DNA from: Anaerolineae bacterium
GTDB lineage: Bacteria > Chloroflexota > Anaerolineae > B4-G1 > SLSP01
DNA: 6,309 nt
Direction: 5' to 3'
Assembly: GCA_016934645.1 (NCBI GenBank)
Contig: JAFGSL010000514.1
Span: forward strand, 1 to 6,309
Below are positions 1 to 5,269 of the stretch, piece after piece. Position 1 is the stretch's first letter. Every line of letters starts with the position of its first letter. Position numbers and translations under genes: made by a program. The notes beneath the pieces were generated by a model. That model worked only from the letters and a program-made list of their open reading frames with translations, did no database searches and was not told the DNA's origin.

Positions 1-888
1 CTCAAAGCGCGGGAGTGGGAGGCGTTCGGCCAACAGTTCCCGGAAACCACCGCCCGCCTGGCCGAAATCGCCGCCGAAATGGCCCCCACCATGCCGGAAG
101 AGGCGCGGCTTGGCCTGGAACAACGCCTGCTGGACGACACGATGCGCGAGTTCGTCTCTTACGCCGTCGGCTGTATGTTCGGGCGCTACAGCCTGGATAA
201 GCCGGGGCTGGTGCTGGCAAATCAGGGGGAGACGGTGGAGAGTTATCAGTGGGCAGTGGACAGTTATCAGTTAGCGGAGGGGCAGGAACAGAAGATTACG
301 TTTATGCCGGAGGCGGATAATGTGATTCCGGTGCTGGATGGGGATTGGTTCACGAACGACATCACGGCGCGGTTCAAGGCGTTCCTCAAGGTCGCGTTCG
401 GTGAGGCGCACTACGCAGAGAACCTGGCCTTCATCGAGGCCGCGATTGGGCGCGATGTGCACAGTTACTTCCTGCGCGATTTCTATAAAGATCACGTCAC
501 GACGTACAAAAAGCGCCCCATCTACTGGCTCTTCTCCAGCCCCAACGGCAGCTTCAACGCGCTGGTCTACATGCACCGCTACCGCCCGGATACCGCCAGC
601 ATCGTCCTCAACAACTACCTGCGCGAATACCGGGCCAAACTCACCGCCCGCCGGCAGCACCTGGAAGGCGTCAGTATCAGCGCGGGGGCGACGCCCCGCG
701 AAAAGACCCAGGCGCTCAAAGAGAGCGAGGCGCTGGACAAGGTGCTGCGCGAGCTGCACGAGTACGAAGATGGCGTGCTCTATCCTCTGGCCGCGCGGCA
801 GGTGGAGATCGACCTCGACGATGGCGTGGCGGTGAATTATGGGAAGTTGGGGAAGGCGTTGAAAAACGTACCGGGGTTGAGTGGATAG
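1..888 (+). CDS. pglX: BREX-1 adenine-specific DNA methyltransferase PglX, C-terminal part (5' partial)
   Basis: PglX is the methyltransferase of type 1 BREX: it modifies adenine in an asymmetric host motif so that self DNA is marked, and it is also needed for phage restriction. The frame is open from base 1, giving 295 residues of the C-terminal, non-catalytic part; the SAM-binding and NPPY-type motifs would lie upstream of the window. Family-typical stretches are GCMFGRYSLDKPGL (about 57-70 of the visible part), the IPVLDGDWF segment, the FLRDFYKDH and KKRPIYWLFSSPNGSFNALVYMHRY block (split here only for naming) and the closing DDGVAVNYGKLGKALK. Internal ATGs such as the one at 79 are not the start. 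Residues 81-92 (SYQWAVDSYQLA) are encoded by five tandem heptamers of the kind otherwise seen between genes. The TAG stop (886-888) lies inside the first heptamers of the next array. Recognition is from remembered family sequence, not a search. Confidence 0.93.
   Translation, partial: LKAREWEAFGQQFPETTARLAEIAAEMAPTMPEEARLGLEQRLLDDTMREFVSYAVGCMFGRYSLDKPGLVLANQGETVESYQWAVDSYQLAEGQEQKITFMPEADNVIPVLDGDWFTNDITARFKAFLKVAFGEAHYAENLAFIEAAIGRDVHSYFLRDFYKDHVTTYKKRPIYWLFSSPNGSFNALVYMHRYRPDTASIVLNNYLREYRAKLTARRQHLEGVSISAGATPREKTQALKESEALDKVLRELHEYEDGVLYPLAARQVEIDLDDGVAVNYGKLGKALKNVPGLSG
241..275 (+). repeat. Heptamer array A, inside pglX and translated in frame
   Basis: Five consecutive 7-bp units are visible: AGTTATC, AGTGGGC, AGTGGAC, AGTTATC, AGTTAGC. 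They match the unit type of the three intergenic arrays in this window. Unlike those, this array has only the direct orientation and no inverted arm, so it should not form a hairpin. It is read as the peptide SYQWAVDSYQLA without a stop. It sits in the segment between the conserved GRYSLDKPGL motif and the IPVLDGDWF motif of PglX, which I recall as variable in length among homologues. It is therefore best explained as an expansion or insertion of the repeat into a tolerant loop. Confidence 0.82.
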
Positions 889-967
889 TGATCAGTGGGC
901 AGTGGATAGTGATCAGTGGGCAGTGGGCAGTGGACAGTTACTGATCACTGACAACTGACAACTGACA
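880..967 (+). repeat. Heptamer array B, inverted arms, between pglX and higB
   Basis: Eight direct units run from 880 (AGTGGAT, AGTGATC, AGTGGGC, AGTGGAT, AGTGATC, AGTGGGC, AGTGGGC, AGTGGAC), then AGT-T, then four inverted units (ACTGATC, ACTGACA, ACTGACA, ACTGACA). The inversion centre is CAGT-T-ACTG at 935-943. The CAGT and ACTG cores can pair, while the variable triplets pair only partly, so the predicted hairpin is long but imperfect. The array starts inside pglX and supplies its last two codons and the TAG stop. No run of T follows the stem, so it is not a classical intrinsic terminator. Its last units may provide part of a promoter for higB. Confidence 0.9.
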
Positions 968-1020
968 TTCCCAAAAAGGTAACTATAGCATATTGACAAT
1001 TTCCCAAAAAGGGATAAACT
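962..1020 (+). promoter_or_regulatory. Putative higBA promoter with two direct-repeat operator boxes
   Basis: Two near-identical boxes are seen: TGACATTCCCAAAAAGG at 963-979 and TGACAATTTCCCAAAAAGG at 994-1012, with the shared 12-mer TTCCCAAAAAGG repeating at a 33-bp period (about three helical turns). The second contains the inverted repeat TCCC-AAAAA-GGGA (1002-1014). Paired boxes just upstream of a toxin-antitoxin operon fit binding sites for the antitoxin's XRE helix-turn-helix, since such operons are commonly autoregulated. A possible promoter is CTGACA (962-967), 16 bp, TATAGC (984-989), which would place the higB ribosome binding site inside the transcript. The perfect TTGACA at 993-998 with TAAACT at 1015-1020 is an alternative, but its start point would fall after the Shine-Dalgarno site. 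The box repeat is directly seen; its role is inferred. Confidence 0.45.
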
Positions 1021-1037
1021 GGGAGTAAGAAAACGCA

Positions 1038-1337
1038 ATGCGCATTATCGCCAGACGGATGCTGCGGGAGTTCTGGGAACAGCCCGCGTACCGGGATGCA
1101 GAGCAGCCGCTCAAGGCCTGGTACGCTGAAGTCAGCGCCGCAGCCTGGCGCACACCTGCGGATATCAAAGAAAAATACGGCAGCGCCAGTATTGTCGGCG
1201 ACAATCGGGTGGTTTTTAACATTGCTGGCAATAAGTACCGGTTGGTGGTTAAATTTCACTACAATACCGGCATCGGCTATGTGCGCTTTATCGGCACGCA
1301 CGCCGCCTATGATAAGATCGACGTGGAGGTGATATAA
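1038..1337 (+). CDS. higB: HigB-type toxin, RelE superfamily mRNA interferase
   Basis: The 99-residue product matches the HigB toxin family (RelE/ParE fold) in length and in its C-terminal half. Recognisable stretches are VVFNIAGNKYRLVVK at 58-72 and YVRFIGTHAAYDKI at 81-94; the basic N-terminus (MRIIARRML) is also typical. Family members cut mRNA on the ribosome and stop growth until neutralised by the partner antitoxin, acting in the cytoplasm. The ATG is preceded by GGGAG at 1021-1025, a somewhat long 12 bases away. The gene comes before its antitoxin, the usual order in hig modules, and its TAA stop overlaps the antitoxin ATG by one base (TAATG). It lies in a BREX operon between pglX and pglZ and probably has its own control region upstream. 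Catalytic residues are not assigned because they are poorly conserved in this family. Confidence 0.9.
   Translation: MRIIARRMLREFWEQPAYRDAEQPLKAWYAEVSAAAWRTPADIKEKYGSASIVGDNRVVFNIAGNKYRLVVKFHYNTGIGYVRFIGTHAAYDKIDVEVI
1325..1332 (+). promoter_or_regulatory. Very strong ribosome binding site of the higA-immA gene
   Basis: GGAGGTGA at 1325-1332 lies within the last codons of higB, four bases before the ATG at 1337. It is a near-complete match to the 3' end of 16S rRNA and much stronger than the site for higB. Together with the TAATG overlap, this favours high, coupled translation of the antitoxin over the toxin from the same mRNA. Confidence 0.75.
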
Positions 1338-2560
1338 TGGAACCCAGGGTGCTCAAGACAGAGGCGGACTACGAGGCTGCGTTGGCCTACGTGGAGACGC
1401 TGATGGATGCCGCGCCCGGCTCAGCGGAGGAGACCAGGCTGGAGGTTTTTGCGTTGCTGATCGACGCCTACGAGCAGGCCCATTATCCCATCGACTTACC
1501 CGACCCTGTCGAGGCGATCAAATTCCGCATGGAGCAGCAGGGGCTACAACAAAAGGACCTGGCCCCTTACCTGGGCAGCCAGAGCAAAGTCTCCGAGGTA
1601 TTGAATCACAAACGCCCACTGAGCCTGACGATGATCCGCGCGCTGCACGAGGGCCTGGGGATTCCGGCGGAAGTCTTACTGCAAACATCGAATCAAGAGA
1701 GCGCCGATTATCCTTACAATCCACAGGACTACCCGTTTGCGGAGATGTTCAAGCGCGGCTACTTTGACCCCTTTGCGGGTTCATTGCAGGAGGCCCGGTT
1801 GCGCGCCAGGGCGCTGCTGAACGATTTTTTCTCGATCTTCGCCGGCGCAATGCCCCGGCCCGTTTTCTACAGGCGCACCGGCCGTGCCCCCGATGTGAAC
1901 GCGCTGCTCGCGTGGCAGGCCCAGGCGCTGCATCTGGCGCGGGCAGAGACCCTCCCGGACTACGATCCGGCGGCGCTGGACGATACAGCGATGCGCACCC
2001 TGGTGCAGCAAAGCTATTTCAGCACCGGACCGCAGAACGCGCGTGAGTTGTTGAACCGTTGGGGCATCCATGTGATCATTCTGCGTCACCTGCCCAGGAC
2101 CTATCTCGACGGGGCTAGTTTCCTTGCGCCGTGGGGGCATCCGGTTGTCGGGTTGACCTTGCGTTACGACCGGCTGGACAACTTCTGGTTCACCCTGCTC
2201 CACGAGTTGGGGCACGTGCGCTTGCATCTGGAAGGCCAAAGGGGGGTAGCCTTCTTCGATAATACAGAGCGCATCCAGACGGAACCTGACGATGCATCTG
2301 AGGACGCGCGGGAGCGTGAGGCCCACGCCTTCGCCCAGGAGAGGCTCATCTCTGCCGATGTGTGGGCACGCGAGCGCCCCGCAGCGTCAGACGCCTCTTC
2401 TGAACGCGTCGTGAAGAAGATCGCAGAAACGTTGCGAGTCTCTGCGGCGATTGTGGCGGGGCGCATACGCTGGGAGACCCAAAACTATACCCAGTTAGGC
2501 ACGCTGGTCGGCGCCCACCAGGTACGGGAACAATTAGAGGAATACAAAGTGGAGGAGTGA
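1337..2560 (+). CDS. higA: HigA-type antitoxin fused to an ImmA/IrrE-family zinc metallopeptidase
   Basis: The 407-residue protein has two parts. Residues 1 to about 117 resemble the HigA antitoxin: a helical N-terminus (ADYEAALAYVETLMD) followed by an XRE helix-turn-helix from about 61 to 117, including QQKDLAPYLGSQSKVSEVLN. After a linker of about 150 residues comes a peptidase domain with the zinc motif HELGH at 289-293 and, further on, EREAHAFA at 326-333, in which E328 is the likely third ligand. This layout is that of COG5499 joined to COG2856. HigA should bind HigB and repress the operon. ImmA/IrrE peptidases in other systems cut XRE repressors when triggered (ImmA/ImmR, IrrE/DdrO), so this domain may cut its own or another repressor; that target is inference. 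It starts at the ATG overlapping the higB stop. Plain HigA proteins are only about 100-140 residues long. Confidence 0.9.
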   Translation: MEPRVLKTEADYEAALAYVETLMDAAPGSAEETRLEVFALLIDAYEQAHYPIDLPDPVEAIKFRMEQQGLQQKDLAPYLGSQSKVSEVLNHKRPLSLTMIRALHEGLGIPAEVLLQTSNQESADYPYNPQDYPFAEMFKRGYFDPFAGSLQEARLRARALLNDFFSIFAGAMPRPVFYRRTGRAPDVNALLAWQAQALHLARAETLPDYDPAALDDTAMRTLVQQSYFSTGPQNARELLNRWGIHVIILRHLPRTYLDGASFLAPWGHPVVGLTLRYDRLDNFWFTLLHELGHVRLHLEGQRGVAFFDNTERIQTEPDDASEDAREREAHAFAQERLISADVWARERPAASDASSERVVKKIAETLRVSAAIVAGRIRWETQNYTQLGTLVGAHQVREQLEEYKVEE

Positions 2561-2562
2561 AC

Positions 2563-2639
2563 AGTGGACAGTGGACAGTGGACAGTGGACAGTGATCAGT
2601 ACTGCCCACTGACAACTGCCCACTGCCCACTGACAACTA
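2563..2639 (+). repeat. Heptamer array C, inverted arms, between higA-immA and pglZ
   Basis: The array begins two bases after the higA TGA. Four AGTGGAC units and one AGTGATC (2563-2597) lead to the centre CAGT-ACTG (2597-2604), followed by inverted units ACTGCCC, ACTGACA, ACTGCCC, ACTGCCC, ACTGACA and a final ACTA. It is the most symmetric of the arrays, with five to six units per arm and no spacer at the centre. It fills nearly the whole 81-base gap and ends two bases before the pglZ ATG. An RNA hairpin here would sit directly between the stop of one gene and the start of the next. No T-run follows, so it is not a standard terminator. Confidence 0.92.
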
Positions 2640-2641
2640 AC

Positions 2642-5149
2642 ATGAACAAAATCGAACAAACCTTGACCCGAATTTTCGACCGCCACCGCATCATCTTCTG
2701 GTACGACGTCAAGCACGAGCTGGAAGCGGAATTCGAGGCTGTGACGTTGCCCGGCGTGGAGAAGATCGCGCTGGGCAACAACCAGTTCGCTGTCAAGCAC
2801 CGCATCCTGCGCGAGCGACCGGAACAGAAATTCCTCCTCTATCACGCCGGGTTGCCGCCGGCCGATCTGGATAACTGGCTGCTGGACGTGCAACTCGCCT
2901 CTGGGCAGTTCCGCGCCGACCAGCTCTCTCTCTGGCTCAGTGAGATCGGATTAGGATTCGAGTTCACCGAGGTGATCGCCCCGCACGTCGAGTTCTTCCA
3001 GGCCGCGCGGCGGCGTGAAGCGCTCAAGGAGATGCTGGCAACGGATGACACGCCACGCCAGGTCCATCTGAAAATGCTGGCCGTCTGCACCCGGGCCGAG
3101 CCACGCCTGGATGACATCGTCGAGACCTTGCTGGACGAACTGGCCAACGGTCAGAATGACCGGCTGCGGCTGATGCAACGTTGCGCCCTGGATGACGTTT
3201 TGTGGGACGAGTTGGAACGTGCCTACAGCTATACCTCAGAAACGCCCGGTCTCCGTGATTTTGCCATCACCCTGTTCAAGTCGTGCTATAGGATGGGGAT
3301 CGGCGAGGCGTCCCAACTCAACAATGACGCGCTGGTCTTCTTGAAACGCTGGAAAGATAGCGTGCGTTACCAGAAGGCCTTCGAAAGCCTGTCCTCCGAG
3401 TGTGCCGCGATCCTGAATATTCAACAGGACTTATTGGGGCGTGACGTTGCCGGTCTGCTTGGTGTGGATACCTTCGAACTGATCGACCAGAGAATCCTCA
3501 GCGAACTGGCGCGCAACGTCGCCAATCGCACGGTAGCGGATACGGAGGTGGAACGACTGATCCGCCGTCGCCGCCAGAGTCACTGGTACAGCCGTTACCG
3601 GCACGAATACGACGCCATCGAAGAGGCTTCAGCTTTGATGAATGCCCTTGACCATGTCGATTTGACCATCACCTCCTTTGCCGGAGGCATTGAGCAGTAC
3701 ACCCGCACCTGGTACCAACTCGACCAGCACTACCGCAAGTTCATCTATCACGCACGGCAATCCGGTCAGACGACCCTTTTGGATGCACTCTCACAACACA
3801 TCGAAAACCTGTATACCAATACCTACCTGTTGCCGGTCAATCATCGGTGGCAGGTCATAGTAGACGCCGCTGCAGACAGCGGTGCCGACACATGGGGCGA
3901 CCGAAGTGTGCTGTTGCAACAAGACTTCTTTGAACGGCAGGTTCAGCCTTTCCTGGCGCGCGATAACAAGGTTTTCGTCATCATTTCCGATGCGTTGCGC
4001 TATGAGATCGGCGAGGAACTGCTGCGTCTGATTCGCCAGGAAGATCGCTATGACGCTGACCTCGAACCGGCGCTGGCCCTGTTGCCCAGCTTCACACAGC
4101 TTGGCATGGCCGCGCTCTTGCCGCACGAGCATCTGGAGATCGCCACCGATGGCAAAACGGTCCTGGTGGACGGGGAGAGTTCGGCAGGCACCGAGAACCG
4201 CCGCAAGATTTTGGATCGCGCGTTGCCCGGTCGGGCTACCGCGATCAGAGCAGAAGACTTGTTGGCGATGAGTCGCGATGACAGTCGCGCCCTTTTCCGC
4301 GACCATGACGTGGTCTATGTCTATCACAACCAGATCGACGCCGTGGGCGACAAGCGTGATTCGGAAGAGCGCGTCTTCGATGCCGCCGAGGTTGCGTTGG
4401 ATGAGTTGATCAAGGTCATCAAAAAGCTGGTCAATGCCAATGCCACCAATCTGCTGGTCACGGCTGACCACGGCTTCATCTACCAAAACCAACCCCTGGA
4501 TGATAGCGACTTTGCCAGTCAGGATCCCATAGGCACAGAGATTGTCACCCGCAACCGGCGCTTCGTCCTGGGCAAAGGGTTGGTGGCTACAAGCAGTTTC
4601 AAGCACTTCACGGCTGCCGCTATGGGTTTAGACGGGGATATGGAAATACTGATTCCCAAATCCATCAACCGGCTGCGGGTCAAGGGGGCGGGCAGCCGCT
4701 ACGTTCACGGTGGTGCGAGTTTGCAGGAGAATGTCATCCCCGTGCTGAAGATCAACAAAAAGCGGGAAAGCGATATCCGTCAGGTCAATGTGGACATTCT
4801 ACGTGGCGCTACGTCCACAATCACGTCAGGACAATTCAGTGTCGTTCTCTACCAGACGGAACCGGCGACGGAAAAAGTACAGCCGCGTCGCCTGCGGGCG
4901 GGCATTTATATGCAGGATGGCACCCTGATCTCAGATTGCCACGATCTGCTTTTCGACTTGTCCTCTGAGAACCCTAGGGAACGGGAAATGCCCGTGCGCT
5001 TCATCCTCACGCAGAAAGCAGACCAAGCCAACAATCAGGAAGTCCTCCTGCGTTTGGAAGAGCAGGTCGAAGGCACATCCCACTATCAAGAGTACAAGAC
5101 GGCTCGTTATATGCTGCGCCGGGCGTTTACCAGTGATTTTGATTTCTAG
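2642..5149 (+). CDS. pglZ: BREX-1 phosphatase-superfamily protein PglZ (type A)
   Basis: This complete 835-residue protein matches type 1 BREX PglZ (type A) in length and features. PglZ is a core component of unclear enzymatic role with an alkaline-phosphatase-like metal-binding domain; it is required for defence. The N-terminus MNKIEQTLTRIFDRHRIIFWYD is typical and fixes the start at 2642. Metal-site motifs appear in the expected order: VFVIISDALRYE with D450, YVYHNQIDAVGD with H562 and D566, LLVTADHGF with D609 and H610, and RYVHGGASLQE with H689. The N-terminal 430 residues are mainly helical by appearance, and the C-terminal 130 look like a beta-rich accessory domain. No Shine-Dalgarno sequence precedes the ATG, because the heptamer array ends only two bases before it. 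The frame is also open upstream to a GTG at 2564 within the repeat, which I reject as the start. The stop TAG overlaps the next heptamer array. Confidence 0.95.
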   Translation: MNKIEQTLTRIFDRHRIIFWYDVKHELEAEFEAVTLPGVEKIALGNNQFAVKHRILRERPEQKFLLYHAGLPPADLDNWLLDVQLASGQFRADQLSLWLSEIGLGFEFTEVIAPHVEFFQAARRREALKEMLATDDTPRQVHLKMLAVCTRAEPRLDDIVETLLDELANGQNDRLRLMQRCALDDVLWDELERAYSYTSETPGLRDFAITLFKSCYRMGIGEASQLNNDALVFLKRWKDSVRYQKAFESLSSECAAILNIQQDLLGRDVAGLLGVDTFELIDQRILSELARNVANRTVADTEVERLIRRRRQSHWYSRYRHEYDAIEEASALMNALDHVDLTITSFAGGIEQYTRTWYQLDQHYRKFIYHARQSGQTTLLDALSQHIENLYTNTYLLPVNHRWQVIVDAAADSGADTWGDRSVLLQQDFFERQVQPFLARDNKVFVIISDALRYEIGEELLRLIRQEDRYDADLEPALALLPSFTQLGMAALLPHEHLEIATDGKTVLVDGESSAGTENRRKILDRALPGRATAIRAEDLLAMSRDDSRALFRDHDVVYVYHNQIDAVGDKRDSEERVFDAAEVALDELIKVIKKLVNANATNLLVTADHGFIYQNQPLDDSDFASQDPIGTEIVTRNRRFVLGKGLVATSSFKHFTAAAMGLDGDMEILIPKSINRLRVKGAGSRYVHGGASLQENVIPVLKINKKRESDIRQVNVDILRGATSTITSGQFSVVLYQTEPATEKVQPRRLRAGIYMQDGTLISDCHDLLFDLSSENPREREMPVRFILTQKADQANNQEVLLRLEEQVEGTSHYQEYKTARYMLRRAFTSDFDF

Positions 5150-5263
5150 TGGACAGTGGATAGTTGTCAGTGGACAGTGGGCAGTAACTGCTCACTGCCC
5201 ACTGCCCACTGCCCACTAATCACTGATCACTGATCACTGCCCACTAGCAACTGTCAACTGAGG
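5148..5263 (+). repeat. Heptamer array D, inverted arms, between pglZ and brxL
   Basis: This is the longest array. Direct units AGTGGAC, AGTGGAT, AGTTGTC, AGTGGAC, AGTGGGC (5148-5182) share their first two bases with the pglZ TAG stop. The centre is CAGT-A-ACTG (5182-5190). Inverted units follow: ACTGCTC, three ACTGCCC, ACTAATC, two ACTGATC, ACTGCCC, then the decayed ACTAGCA and ACTGTCA, and finally ACTGAGG, which runs into the brxL ribosome binding site. The right arm has about twice as many units as the left, so several alternative hairpin registers are possible. Unit order and polarity match arrays B and C. Confidence 0.9.
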
Positions 5264-5265
5264 AG
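5260..5265 (+). promoter_or_regulatory. Ribosome binding site of brxL
   Basis: GAGGAG ends four bases before the ATG at 5270 and fixes that start. Its first bases belong to the last, degenerate heptamer (ACTGAGG) of array D. A hairpin using the outermost repeats could therefore change access to this site, though that is inference. Confidence 0.65.
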
Positions 5266-5269
5266 AACT

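Noticed and set aside
79..81. ATG at 79 as a gene start for a 269-residue protein
   Set aside because: The same frame is open to base 1 and the sequence before it continues the PglX-like helix; it is an internal methionine of a gene cut by the window edge.
271..759. 162-codon open frame on the minus strand
   Set aside because: It is antisense to conserved PglX sequence with no domain of its own.
880..967. Rho-independent terminator after pglX
   Set aside because: The stem is long and imperfect and no T-run follows the array. The same structure occurs inside the operon at junctions where transcription must continue to reach pglZ and brxL.
993..1020. Perfect TTGACA with TAAACT as the main higB promoter
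   Set aside because: The predicted start near 1027 would leave the GGGAG ribosome site at 1021-1025 outside the mRNA; it is kept only as an alternative within the regulatory feature.
2564..2641. Upstream GTG start that would extend PglZ by 26 residues through the repeat array
   Set aside because: The extension is purely repeat-encoded, lacks a ribosome binding site, and the typical PglZ N-terminus begins at the ATG at 2642.
3791..4606. 271-codon open frame on the minus strand
   Set aside because: It lies wholly inside pglZ, whose motifs are clear, and its translation shows no recognisable domain; it is an antisense shadow.
5148..5263. CRISPR-like array
   Set aside because: Units are 7 bp with no unique spacers and they invert halfway; this is a short tandem repeat, not a CRISPR.
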